DNA of 31,708 nucleotides. It comes from a virus. The position numbers and the translations under genes are program-made. The stretch lies in the IMG/VR virus record IMGVR_UViG_3300032246_000353, positions 1 to 31,708 of that record. One strand, given 5' to 3'. This document shows, in pieces, positions 1 through 5,369 of the stretch (position 1 is the first letter of the stretch; each line of letters starts with the position of its first letter). A model generated the notes under the pieces. It was not told the DNA's origin. It saw only the letters and a list, made by a program, of their open reading frames with translations, and ran no database searches.

Positions 1-36
1 ATTGGGGTAAAATAAAAAAGCAGGGTCTTTAGCCAT
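1..36 (-). CDS. Duplicate 5' fragment of replisome-organiser gene
   Basis: This is the second copy of the first 12 codons (MAKDPAFLFYPN) of the gene that lies complete at 30956-31621. It is cut by the window edge and exists only because the contig ends overlap. The ATG is at 36-34. It should not be counted as a separate gene. Confidence 0.9.
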   Translation of the reverse strand, partial: MAKDPAFLFYPN

Positions 37-61
37 AAAATAAAAAAGCCCCATTGAATCC

Positions 62-80
62 CTACCAGTCGGATTGGTAG
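62..80 (-). other. Hairpin in leader of replication operon
   Basis: The inverted repeat CTACCA (62-67) and TGGTAG (75-80) encloses a 7-base loop. An alternative pairing, AATCC (57-61) with GGATT (71-75), uses part of the same bases, so two folds exclude each other. It lies in the roughly 85-base leader between the promoter-like box at 128-135 and the ATG at 36 (31621 in the other copy). There is no U-run, so it is not an intrinsic terminator. A leader RNA structure or a protein-binding palindrome is possible. Confidence 0.4.
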
Positions 81-127
81 TTCATCGCAAGGGCAATAAG
101 TTCTTAATGAGTATCCGACACTCAATA

Positions 128-135
128 CAAAGATA
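128..135 (-). promoter_or_regulatory. TAnnTTTG box (TATCTTTG) ahead of replication operon
   Basis: On the minus strand the sequence reads TATCTTTG, matching the Bacteroidota -7 consensus TAnnTTTG. Transcription would start near 120 and run into the replisome-organiser gene across the contig junction. I do not see a clear -33 TTG at the right distance, so this is a candidate only. Confidence 0.45.
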
Positions 136-137
136 AG

Positions 138-341
138 CTAATTTAGTGAATACTTTGCCACATTTCTAGGCTTCTTCTTAGTCCCTATATTCATTAGTTC
201 AGTTTTAATCTTTAACCCATCAGCTTTTAAATTAAATATAATAGCTGCTAATCGTAAGCTACCAAATTTAGTTAATGCCTGAATTGGAGTTAAACTTTTG
301 CCACTTTGTAGGTAGTTGGCAACCTGTTGCTTTTGACTCAT
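138..341 (-). CDS. Small helix-turn-helix protein
   Basis: A 67-residue basic protein. Its N-terminal half (QQVANYLQSGKSLTPIQALT, then KFGSLRLAAIIFNLKADGLK) has the layout of the short phage winged-helix/HTH proteins of the HTH_39 type: a helix ending in LQSGKSLT, a second helix with ALTKFG, and a recognition helix with RLAAIIFNLK. The C-terminal strands end in VAKYSLN. It is the last gene of the early block before the genome wraps into the replication operon, so it may bind DNA near the promoter at 128-135. The ATG at 341 follows an A-rich leader. The family assignment rests on pattern only; the target is unknown. Confidence 0.6.
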   Translation of the reverse strand: MSQKQQVANYLQSGKSLTPIQALTKFGSLRLAAIIFNLKADGLKIKTELMNIGTKKKPRNVAKYSLN

Positions 342-364
342 TTTTTTTGTTTTTAGATTAGTTA

Positions 365-634
365 TTAAAACGGCAAATCATCTTCGCTTTCTTGTTGATT
401 AACGGCTTTATAATATTCTTTCTTTTCAAAGTTGTATTCTTTGCCTGAACCTACATACTCTTTCTTCTTTTTCTCTGCTCTTTCATCCTTAGACTGGGAG
501 TTAGATACTGAATGAGTATTCTCATACTTATCCTTTTCTTTACGTTTTTCTACTACTACTGTTGCATACTCTTTGCCATTCTTTTCGGATTTCTTCCATT
601 TAACGGCTTCCTTTTCAATTGATAATACTATCAT
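365..634 (-). CDS. SSB-like protein with acidic C-terminal tip
   Basis: An 89-residue protein ending in ESEDDLPF, the acidic tip by which single-stranded DNA-binding proteins recruit partners (Bacteroidota SSBs commonly end in DDLPF). The body has strand-like segments (MIVLSIEKEAVKW, YATVVVEKRKEKDKY) followed by VSNSQSKDERAEKKKKEYVGSGKEYN, a pattern I associate with short OB-fold-like phage proteins. It is much shorter than a normal SSB of about 110-180 residues, so it may be a reduced OB fold or only an SSB mimic. It lies two genes after the ERF annealing protein, which fits a role on ssDNA during recombination or replication. The tip is seen; the OB fold is inferred. Confidence 0.6.
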   Translation of the reverse strand: MIVLSIEKEAVKWKKSEKNGKEYATVVVEKRKEKDKYENTHSVSNSQSKDERAEKKKKEYVGSGKEYNFEKKEYYKAVNQQESEDDLPF

Positions 635-655
635 TTTTATTTGTTTTATTGTTTA

Positions 656-886
656 TTAATCAAAGTTTTCAAATTCTTCTGTTAAATCATCTAATCTAGT
701 AAATGGTTCAGCAGGGGTTAATAATTTAGTTACTGGATAATTCTTTTCTTTGTATTCCTTTAGATTGTTTTTAGCTTCTTCTAATTCATTCCAAGCTGAT
801 TTTTTACCAATGTGTCTAGCACATTTGTATTTCCAATCATAATACAATACTAATTCTCTTAGTTTTTCTAATTTTTGGTCAATCAT
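656..886 (-). CDS. Hypothetical small coiled-coil protein
   Basis: A 76-residue charged protein that I do not recognise. Residues 1-50 look helical (QKLEKLRELVLYYDWKYKCA, then WNELEEAKNNLKEYKEKN); the tail is acidic (DDLTEEFENFD). Its ATG overlaps the stop of the ERF gene by 4 bases (ATGA at 883-886), so the two are probably translationally coupled. The position between ERF and the SSB-like gene suggests an accessory role in recombination, but nothing in the sequence shows this. Confidence 0.7.
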   Translation of the reverse strand: MIDQKLEKLRELVLYYDWKYKCARHIGKKSAWNELEEAKNNLKEYKEKNYPVTKLLTPAEPFTRLDDLTEEFENFD

Positions 887-1437
887 AATTTTGTTTTTTT
901 AGATGTAAATAATGCACTTATTCCCTCGTTTAATAAATCAGTATTTAAAGTATGTAGCTTTTTTAATTCGTTTAAGTTTTCGCACATATCAATAGCTAAT
1001 GTTAAATCTAGCACCGACTTGTGTTTCTTAATAAACACTGAAGCTGATTTCTCTCCAGAGGCATCGGTATCTTTATCAGTTACTAATCCTAATGCAGCAG
1101 ATAGGGCATATCTTCTATAATAGGTAATACCACTACCAAAAGATTGATACTCGTTCATACCCCTTAAAGTAATCTGCGGAATAGTTGCATTTGATTCAAT
1201 TGATTCCCCACTAATAGTGTGAAAGATAATTGTCTTTAATCCATCCTCAATAAGTAGCTGGGTAAATCCTAAATTGTGTTTCTTGAGCAAAGGATTGATT
1301 ACTTCAAGAATTGTAGGGAAATCGGCATAGGTGTAATTATGACCATTTGTTCCCTTGTGAATTACAGGGCAATCCTGTTGAAAGGATGCTAAAGCCTTGT
1401 AAATGTTGATAAGTGTGTTTGTTTGTAAGTTAATCAT
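883..1437 (-). CDS. erf: ERF-family single-strand annealing protein
   Basis: A 184-residue protein of the ERF superfamily of phage recombinases, which coat ssDNA and anneal complementary strands. The hallmark core is present: YTYADFPTILEVINPLLKKH near residues 35-54, then QSFGSGITYYRRYALSAALG followed by LVTDKDTDA near residues 97-125. The C-terminal part (about 130-184) is a separate helical segment. It sits with the SSB-like gene downstream, a common ssDNA-handling pairing in phages that may help recombination-dependent replication or genome circularisation. The leader AAAAACCATAGT sits directly before the ATG and is shared with the gene starting at 2661. Confidence 0.9.
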   Translation of the reverse strand: MINLQTNTLINIYKALASFQQDCPVIHKGTNGHNYTYADFPTILEVINPLLKKHNLGFTQLLIEDGLKTIIFHTISGESIESNATIPQITLRGMNEYQSFGSGITYYRRYALSAALGLVTDKDTDASGEKSASVFIKKHKSVLDLTLAIDMCENLNELKKLHTLNTDLLNEGISALFTSKKTKL

Positions 1438-1482
1438 ACTATGGTTTTTATGTAATTAATAATTAAAAATAAGACTTTTTTG

Positions 1483-1830
1483 TCAATAACTCAATATTTT
1501 TTTTATTTCTTTTATATCGATGGAAATGTCGGTATCATACTTTTGAGTTATGCTATCTTGTATCATCCTTAAGGAATGAATAATGGTAGTGTGATTTCGC
1601 CCAAACATATCTGAAATAGCCGTTAATTTAAGACCTAATTCATCCTTGATAAGATAAATGGCTACAAATCTAGGCTTAGTATGTATAAACTTTCGGCTTT
1701 TGCCTCTAATATCCTTATTAGAAACTTTGTAATATTCGCATACCTTTTCTATGATAGTATCAGCGTAATTCATCTTTTCTTTCATTGCTTTCTGCCTTTC
1801 CTTTAATGATGGCATTGTCCAGTAGTTCAT
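1483..1830 (-). CDS. Stand-alone DnaA domain IV-like DNA-binding protein
   Basis: A 115-residue protein matching the C-terminal DNA-binding domain of DnaA and nothing else of DnaA: helix YADTIIEKVCEYYKV (22-36), DIRGKSRKFIHTKPRFVAIYL (40-60, the basic loop and first HTH helix) and FGRNHTTIIHS (76-86), which corresponds to the DnaA signature around G-R-D-H-T-T. There is no AAA+ ATPase. Such a protein could bind DnaA-box-like sites in a phage origin, recruit or block host DnaA, or act as a regulator. The start is uncertain: the ATG at 1830 overlaps the upstream 59-residue gene by 71 bases. Later ATGs at 1815, 1785 and 1773 would still leave the domain intact. Confidence 0.8.
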   Translation of the reverse strand: MNYWTMPSLKERQKAMKEKMNYADTIIEKVCEYYKVSNKDIRGKSRKFIHTKPRFVAIYLIKDELGLKLTAISDMFGRNHTTIIHSLRMIQDSITQKYDTDISIDIKEIKKILSY

Positions 1831-1939
1831 TCTTTTCTATTTTAAGTTTTATAATTTGGTTTCTTAGCATCTCGTTTTCGGTTTCTAGTATGTAAATCAG
1901 ACGATGCAAATCTGCTTTAGTATTGTCAACGTAACTCAT
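1760..1939 (-). CDS. 59-residue coiled-coil protein
   Basis: A short gene beginning MSYVDNTKADLHRLIYILET and continuing with a leucine-zipper-like stretch (ENEMLRNQIIKLKIEKNELL) before a charged tail ending RKDELR. Its ATG (1939-1937) overlaps the stop of the preceding gene in a perfect ATGA junction, strong evidence that it is translated. Its 3' end runs into the start region of the DnaA domain IV gene, so the two are probably coupled and may work together, for example with the coiled coil supplying a dimerisation partner. That last point is inference. The family is unknown. Confidence 0.65.
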   Translation of the reverse strand: MSYVDNTKADLHRLIYILETENEMLRNQIIKLKIEKNELLDNAIIKGKAESNERKDELR

Positions 1940-2232
1940 TGGATAACATTTACAGGTAACATAAAATTCTCACTTATAGAATACAATTCTACAATTAGCC
2001 AATAATAACTTTTAAGGATTCTTTTTTGTATGTCGTTTAATTCAGCAAGTCTAATAAGATAATTATTCTCGTGAGTAAATAATCTCACATTATCAAAATG
2101 CCCTGCTGCTCTCCATTCAGCTAATAACTGCTCCTGTCTTGATTGTTCGCTTTGTGCTTTCTTTAAAAGTTCTAGCAAACAAGTTGCTCTTTTGTGTAAC
2201 TTTAGTTGTTTTCCTTGATAATCTAGCTTCAT
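1936..2232 (-). CDS. Hypothetical helical protein
   Basis: A 98-residue protein starting MKLDYQGKQLKLHKRATCLL. It is mostly alpha-helical and charged, with ALENDIQKR-like helices near the C-terminus (RLAELNDIQKRILKSYYWLI). I do not recognise the family. I chose the ATG at 2232 because it falls one base after the stop of the ribbon-helix-helix gene and follows the leader AAAAACCAATAGT, a variant of the motif used by two neighbours. An open frame extends upstream to a TTG at 2268 but would overlap the regulator gene. It ends in an ATGA overlap with the next gene. Confidence 0.65.
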   Translation of the reverse strand: MKLDYQGKQLKLHKRATCLLELLKKAQSEQSRQEQLLAEWRAAGHFDNVRLFTHENNYLIRLAELNDIQKRILKSYYWLIVELYSISENFMLPVNVIQ

Positions 2233-2233
2233 A

Positions 2234-2383
2234 CTATTGGTTTTTAGATTCATAATATTTTTGGACAATAATGGACACTAATTTACTTGGTGCTAAATAC
2301 ATTTTTTTAGCTTCGGCATCTACTTTCTTTTTAATTGATTCTGGCAGTCGGATGCAGACTACTTCTTTTTTTTCTACTTTCAT
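2234..2383 (-). CDS. Ribbon-helix-helix (Arc/CopG-type) regulator
   Basis: A 49-residue protein with the RHH layout: a basic-flanked strand KEVVCIRLPESIKKKVDAEA (strand then helix A) and helix B APSKLVSIIVQKYYE. RHH proteins dimerise through the strand and insert it in the DNA major groove; they usually repress their own or nearby promoters. Likely operators are the palindromes and direct repeats in the non-coding stretch 3101-3430 just upstream in the same block, but no site can be assigned from sequence alone. The ATG at 2383 follows the leader AAACCAAAAT. It is one codon class too short for common ORF cutoffs. Confidence 0.8.
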   Translation of the reverse strand: MKVEKKEVVCIRLPESIKKKVDAEAKKMYLAPSKLVSIIVQKYYESKNQ

Positions 2384-2391
2384 ATTTTGGT

Positions 2392-2478
2392 TTAAATGTT
2401 TTGCAAGATTGCAGTTACAATAAAGGCAAAGATTATTATTACAATTGCCTGAAAATTCCTGTTTTGTTGTTTTGACAT
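2392..2478 (-). CDS. 28-residue single-span membrane peptide
   Basis: A tiny gene coding a polar N-terminus (MSKQQNRNFQ) and one hydrophobic segment (AIVIIIFAFIVTAIL) followed by QNI. This is a typical single membrane span. It lies 3 bases after the stop of the 59-residue gene upstream and 8 bases before the RHH gene, so it fits the tight packing of the operon. Small membrane peptides of early phage genes may alter host membrane functions or superinfection, but nothing specific can be read here. Confidence 0.6.
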   Translation of the reverse strand: MSKQQNRNFQAIVIIIFAFIVTAILQNI

Positions 2479-2481
2479 AAT

Positions 2482-2661
2482 TTAGATTTTTTCGATTGAG
2501 ATAATGATTTGATTGTTGGCTAGGTCAATAGTCCTAAACTTTACTACGAAGAACTTAGTATCTTCTATTGAGTAGTCTAAGAAAATGTTGTCCCCTGATT
2601 GTGGAATAAAGTTCCCATTATAGGGATAGAAATTGTTGTTGAGGCTTAATAGTGTTTTCAT
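2482..2661 (-). CDS. 59-residue hypothetical protein, beta-rich
   Basis: The frame starts MKTLLSLNNNFYPYNGNFIP and continues with short alternating hydrophobic strands (NIFLDYSIEDTKFFVVKFRT, DLANNQIIISIEKI), which suggests a small beta-barrel. I do not recognise a family. The ATG at 2661 follows the 15-base leader AAAAACCATAGTATG, identical to that of the ERF gene, which supports translation. It is followed after 3 bases by the 28-residue membrane peptide. Confidence 0.6.
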   Translation of the reverse strand: MKTLLSLNNNFYPYNGNFIPQSGDNIFLDYSIEDTKFFVVKFRTIDLANNQIIISIEKI

Positions 2662-2687
2662 ACTATGGTTTTTCGGTTTTTAAATAT

Positions 2688-2720
2688 ATGCGTTGTGCAG
2701 TCGCATCCCTGCCCTTTGGG
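2688..2720 (-). other. Two small hairpins between early genes
   Basis: ATGCG (2688-2692) pairs with CGCAT (2702-2706) around a 9-base loop, and CCC (2712-2714) pairs with GGG (2718-2720) around TTT. They lie in the 60-base gap between the genes ending at 2722 and starting at 2661. The minus strand runs into TATATTTAAAAACC afterwards, not a clean U-run, so at best this is a weak terminator or an RNA-processing/structure element. Confidence 0.3.
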
Positions 2721-2721
2721 G

Positions 2722-3024
2722 TTAATTATTACTTAATTGTAAATCATTTACTAAATCTGATAATTTTTTATTTGCTTTTAATCTAGGTAAAAAATCTTCA
2801 TCATTAGACATTAATCCGTTATAATCGTGACAAATTGTTTGAATAATAATTTTATTAAAAATTTCTTTACTTTGATTATCTAAATTTTTAGTTTCTATCA
2901 TTTCAACTAAAGCATCTGAATAAGGCATTAGTTTTAATGCAATTTTACAAGCCAACATAAAATTTGTACTGCTAACTTCTTCTGAAATAAAATTAAAAAT
3001 TGTTTGATATTGTTGATTTTTCAT
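2722..3024 (-). CDS. Hypothetical protein, first gene of early block
   Basis: A 100-residue acidic, helical protein (MKNQQYQTIFNFISEEVSST at the N-terminus, KANKKLSDLVNDLQLSNN at the C-terminus) that I do not recognise. It is the first gene downstream of the large non-coding stretch and of the promoter candidate at 3071-3100, so it is probably among the earliest expressed genes. Such first genes in phages often code host-takeover proteins, but that is position only. The ATG at 3024 is preceded by ACCATTAGT, a variant of the early-leader motif. Confidence 0.65.
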   Translation of the reverse strand: MKNQQYQTIFNFISEEVSSTNFMLACKIALKLMPYSDALVEMIETKNLDNQSKEIFNKIIIQTICHDYNGLMSNDEDFLPRLKANKKLSDLVNDLQLSNN

Positions 3025-3070
3025 ACTAATGGTGCAGTTTATAGAGTGCCTCTCTTTTTGTTTGATAGAA

Positions 3071-3100
3071 CAAATATATAAACAATTACAATAGTAACAA
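3071..3100 (-). promoter_or_regulatory. Bacteroidota-type promoter for early block
   Basis: On the minus strand TTG (3100-3098), 19 bases, then TATATTTG (3078-3071). This matches the Bacteroidota -33/-7 layout (TTG, about 19-21 bases, TAnnTTTG). Transcription would start near 3064, about 40 bases ahead of the ATG at 3024. It is the best-formed promoter in the window. Confidence 0.65.
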
Positions 3101-3173
3101 TAAATTATTATAATTATTTTAGTTAAAAAAATGTTAAAATGACTATACCATTGAAAATCAATAAGTTATGTAT

Positions 3174-3206
3174 TTATCGGTCATAAATGAGGCTATTATC
3201 GGTCAT
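3174..3206. repeat. Direct repeat TTATCGGTCAT x2, 22-bp period
   Basis: TTATCGGTCAT at 3174-3184 and 3196-3206, spaced two helical turns apart. The first copy overlaps the small inverted repeat TCAT-aa-ATGA (3181-3190). The first five bases match those of the DnaA box TTATCCACA, but the rest does not. These could be sites for the phage DnaA domain IV protein or for the RHH regulator. Confidence 0.6.
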
Positions 3207-3310
3207 TTACGGCTCAAAGTTGCCTTATTAGGTAACTTTTATGATTGATAAGTTTACTATTAGCAAACTTTTATGGTATGTTCTATTATGGAACTTGTAA
3301 CCATATTGGT

Positions 3311-3326
3311 AACATTGTACAATGTT
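3311..3326. promoter_or_regulatory. Perfect 16-bp palindrome (operator candidate)
   Basis: AACATTGTACAATGTT is identical to its own reverse complement over 16 bases. There is no loop and no U-run, so it is more likely a binding site for a dimeric protein than a terminator. It is the longest perfect palindrome I found in the window. Confidence 0.6.
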
Positions 3327-3366
3327 TTAAGTAGTAATACTAAGGAAATTAGTAAAAAAGTAAACC

Positions 3367-3420
3367 TATAACTTGACAAAATATAAGTCAGTAATGTTAT
3401 AACTTGACTTATGTTATAAC
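3367..3420. repeat. Clustered repeats TATAACTTGAC and GTTATAAC
   Basis: TATAACTTGAC occurs at 3367-3377 and 3398-3408; the 8-bp palindrome GTTATAAC at 3396-3403 and 3413-3420; and AAGTCA (3385-3390) faces TGACTT (3405-3410) as an inverted repeat. All lie within 54 bases, just downstream (in the direction of transcription) of the second terminator. This fits a multi-site operator or an AT-rich unwinding element. Confidence 0.5.
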
Positions 3421-3430
3421 AATATGTGTC

Positions 3431-3464
3431 AAAAAAAAGGGAGGCAACGTAGAAACGTACCTCC
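3431..3464 (-). terminator. Intrinsic terminator (second of tandem pair)
   Basis: On the minus strand GGAGG (3464-3460) pairs with CCTCC (3444-3440), with an inner ACGT/ACGT stem and a 4-base loop, followed by eight T (3438-3431). This is a textbook rho-independent terminator for the operon ending with the HExxH gene. Confidence 0.8.
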
Positions 3465-3493
3465 GAACCATTAGTATATCTAAACACAAATAT

Positions 3494-3523
3494 AAACAAA
3501 ACTCCCCACCTTTCGGCAGGGAG
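3494..3523 (-). terminator. Intrinsic terminator (first of tandem pair)
   Basis: On the minus strand CTCCC (3523-3519), TG, CC, GAAA loop, GG, TG, GGGAG (3506-3502), then TTTTGTTT. The stable GAAA tetraloop and U-rich tail support termination, about 25 bases after the stop of the HExxH gene. Together with the next hairpin it isolates the late and lysis genes from the early block. Confidence 0.75.
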
Positions 3524-3548
3524 AACCTATGAACAAGAAAAAACAACC

Positions 3549-3818
3549 TTACATTGACCCATCCTGTAATGGCTCATCGTTTGTATCATCTACTCTACGA
3601 TAGCCTTCATTCCACAGAATCTTAGTCAAAGTTACACTTTTGCGAATTATGGTTTTTTCATCATCCTTTGGGTTTAATAAATGTAATATCTCGTGAATCA
3701 ATATCTCGCAATGCTTCTTACCCTTAAGCCTTTCATCAATCTCTATTACCCCATCACTAGATGATATTCCGTAAGCCTGTTCCTTACCAAGTTTACGATA
3801 TATGATTTTGATTCTCAC
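3549..3818 (-). CDS. Small HExxH metalloprotease-like protein
   Basis: An 89-residue protein with HEILH at residues 42-46 inside LIHEILHLL, the zinc-binding HExxH motif of gluzincin/SprT/ImmA-like metallopeptidases. Two strands precede it (RIKIIYRKLG, GVIEIDERL), as in the minimal metallopeptidase fold. A third zinc ligand is not obvious; E54 or a later acidic residue could serve. The start is GTG at 3818, which overlaps the upstream stop as GTGA. It is the last gene of its operon, ahead of two terminators. The substrate is unknown; it could cleave a host regulator or a phage protein. The size is less than half that of most ImmA or SprT proteins. Confidence 0.65.
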   Translation of the reverse strand: MRIKIIYRKLGKEQAYGISSSDGVIEIDERLKGKKHCEILIHEILHLLNPKDDEKTIIRKSVTLTKILWNEGYRRVDDTNDEPLQDGSM

Positions 3819-4000
3819 GATTTCAGTAATGCTTCATCTGGTCTTTCAATCTCCTTAACTACAATTCTTTGCCCACCTCTTAATTTGGCTAACATCTTGC
3901 TAACTGATTCTACTTCGCTAATCATATCTTGATATTTCTTAACCAACCAACTTTCTTGTTCAGTAATATTAAGACGATTCCAGTTCTTAGGCATTTTCAT
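3815..4000 (-). CDS. Small hypothetical coiled-coil protein
   Basis: A 61-residue protein (MKMPKNWNRLNITEQESWLV at the N-terminus) with a predicted helix (KKYQDMISEVESVSKMLAKL) that could form a coiled coil. The family is not recognised. Its ATG overlaps the stop of the exonuclease gene by one base (TAATG), and its stop overlaps the GTG of the metalloprotease-like gene, so all three are one transcription and translation unit. Confidence 0.65.
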   Translation of the reverse strand: MKMPKNWNRLNITEQESWLVKKYQDMISEVESVSKMLAKLRGGQRIVVKEIERPDEALLKS

Positions 4001-4749
4001 TATTTATCGGTTTTTGAATGGTATTTATTACAAGTATTACATTTATATTGAATCCTAGTTAAGCCTGTGGCAGTAACTACTTTGTTATTGCGTATCAAAT
4101 CATCGCTTCCACACTCTGGACAAGTTCCTCTATCTGCTCCAAAAATAACTCCGTAATGAGTTTTAGGCTCTATATGATTCTTTAATTCTGCAAATACTTT
4201 CTCTAGCAAAATAACATCCTTTTTGCAATATTTAATCATCTTTTCCATAGCAATCTTATCCTTGTGTAAAAGAATGTCTTTCCACAAAGAATATTCAGTC
4301 TTTATCTTTTGTCCTAAACCTAAGAAATCTGCTATGTAATTAAGTCTATTAGAATTAAATCTAAACTTTTGTCTTGCTACTTTAAGAGTATCAATAGTTA
4401 AATACTTAGGGAACATTGGTATATGATGAAACAAGCATCTTGTTCTAATCCAAGCCAAGTCAAACTTGTCGCCATTGTGTCCAACCATTTCAGTAGCCAA
4501 ATTTGCCACCTCAATAAACTTAAGGAGCATTGCTTTATCGTTCTGCTTAGAATCCCATTGTAAAGCATAAACTTCTTTTTCATCTTCCCATTTGTAGCAA
4601 ATGCAAATAATTGCACGTTCTTGAATAATGTTTGAGTAATCAATGTTTTTTTTATATCCAGCCTCCCAGAACAAACCGATGTTTGGACTTGTTTCGATGT
4701 CGAAAAAGAGTCTCCTACGCTTAGTTTTAAGCGGTTGTTGAGTTGCCAT
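4000..4749 (-). CDS. DEDD-type 3'-5' exonuclease with C-terminal zinc ribbon
   Basis: A 249-residue RNase H-fold nuclease. Exo I is FDIET (D17, E19), Exo II is GHNGDKFDLAWI (D97), and Exo III is YCKKD (Y174, D178), giving the DEDDy set of the DnaQ/PolB-exonuclease (YprB-like) group. The C-terminus adds a zinc ribbon with C210-x2-C213 and C237-x2-C240, likely for nucleic-acid binding. There is no polymerase domain, and none elsewhere in the window, so it may trim DNA ends in recombination or degrade host nucleic acid. It starts 14 bases after the muramidase stop; its leader AAAAACCAAAAAT matches the early-gene motif, which may allow separate expression. Confidence 0.8.
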   Translation of the reverse strand: MATQQPLKTKRRRLFFDIETSPNIGLFWEAGYKKNIDYSNIIQERAIICICYKWEDEKEVYALQWDSKQNDKAMLLKFIEVANLATEMVGHNGDKFDLAWIRTRCLFHHIPMFPKYLTIDTLKVARQKFRFNSNRLNYIADFLGLGQKIKTEYSLWKDILLHKDKIAMEKMIKYCKKDVILLEKVFAELKNHIEPKTHYGVIFGADRGTCPECGSDDLIRNNKVVTATGLTRIQYKCNTCNKYHSKTDK

Positions 4750-4763
4750 ATTTTTGGTTTTTG

Positions 4764-5369
4764 TTATGCTAACGAATCACGAATAAGGTCAGCCTCAGCT
4801 TCCCTTCTCACTACCAAGCCATCAAGACCTTTGCCTTCCCAATGTCTTTTGCTCTTTTCGATTTCCTCTGCAATTCCATTATAGTCTTTACGTTTTACCA
4901 TATCAACTATTCTTTTCATCTCAATCCTTGAATCCCCTTCTAGTTTGTTCCCTCTATTATAAACCATAGAAACTAAAGCTCCTTGAGTGTCCTCATTTAA
5001 CGTTTCTAACTCTGGATATATTGTCTTAGTTAATTTAAAATATTTAGGTATAGAGCTTTTAACAAATACTTCATAAGCCTGATTGTAAGATATTTTAACC
5101 TGTAACAATTCGCCTCTTAGCATTTGTTTAGCTTGAGTTCCTTTAAGTCCTATAACCTTTCTTAATGGGTCAAGAAAATTAGGAGTCAATTGATTACCCC
5201 AATCTTGGAAGAACTGGGTTTCGGTACAATACCCCATATCATATCCCATTCCGATAGTTACACCACTTTCTCCACCTGCCCATATAGGGGATTGAAGTTT
5301 TTTATCATAATAGGCTCTACCGCCAACTTCAAATTGAATGATAAGGTCAATTGCTTTTTTACTTAACAT
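4764..5369 (-). CDS. Endolysin, phage-lysozyme-like muramidase
   Basis: A 201-residue protein with the T4-lysozyme-like pattern: catalytic Glu14 in QFEVGG, an Asp at 22 (YYDKKL), and the strand VTIGMGYDMGY (37-47, Thr38 in the place of the T4 Thr26). The C-terminal half has LVSMVYNRG and the RREAEADLIRD helix typical of this superfamily. It would cleave the glycan backbone of peptidoglycan at the end of infection. There is no signal peptide, so release needs a holin; the holin-like and spanin-like genes are immediately upstream. The start at 5369 overlaps the 28-residue membrane peptide by 11 bases. Confidence 0.85.
   Translation of the reverse strand: MLSKKAIDLIIQFEVGGRAYYDKKLQSPIWAGGESGVTIGMGYDMGYCTETQFFQDWGNQLTPNFLDPLRKVIGLKGTQAKQMLRGELLQVKISYNQAYEVFVKSSIPKYFKLTKTIYPELETLNEDTQGALVSMVYNRGNKLEGDSRIEMKRIVDMVKRKDYNGIAEEIEKSKRHWEGKGLDGLVVRREAEADLIRDSLA

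Larger units (their letters stand above)
1..123. repeat. Left copy of 123-bp terminal direct repeat
   Basis: Bases 1-123 are identical to bases 31586-31708, the last 123 bases of the window. This is what a circular or circularly permuted phage genome looks like after de novo assembly, when the contig runs past its own start by one overlap length. A true short terminal repeat is possible but cannot be told apart here. The repeat holds the 5' end of the replisome-organiser gene and its leader. Confidence 0.95.
3101..3430. other. Repeat-rich non-coding region (operator or origin candidate)
   Basis: About 330 bases with no credible gene on either strand, extremely AT-rich, between the tandem terminators and the early promoter. 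It holds a perfect 16-bp palindrome (3311-3326), an 11-bp direct repeat 22 bases apart (3174-3206), AACTTTTATG twice (3234-3243, 3266-3275), TATAACTTGAC twice (3367-3377, 3398-3408) and the palindrome GTTATAAC twice (3396-3403, 3413-3420). This density of repeats next to genes for an RHH regulator and a DnaA domain IV protein suggests an operator region, a replication origin, or both. Confidence 0.55.

Noticed and set aside
2234-2268. TTG start at 2268 for the 98-residue protein
   Set aside because: It would overlap the RHH regulator gene almost fully over that stretch, while an ATG with the shared leader lies one base after that gene's stop.
3174-3206. TTATC repeats as true DnaA boxes
   Set aside because: Only the first five bases agree with the DnaA box; I report them as repeats and do not call them DnaA boxes. 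Similar TTATCGG strings also occur by chance elsewhere, such as near 4003.
3260-3499. 79-residue frame on the minus strand in the non-coding stretch
   Set aside because: It needs a TTG start, reads through the second intrinsic terminator (3431-3464), and looks like translated AT-rich DNA. No family likeness and no coupling to neighbours.
4398-4643. 81-residue frame inside the exonuclease gene
   Set aside because: It lies within the exonuclease frame, which keeps all DEDD motifs; the alternative frame has no likeness to a known protein.
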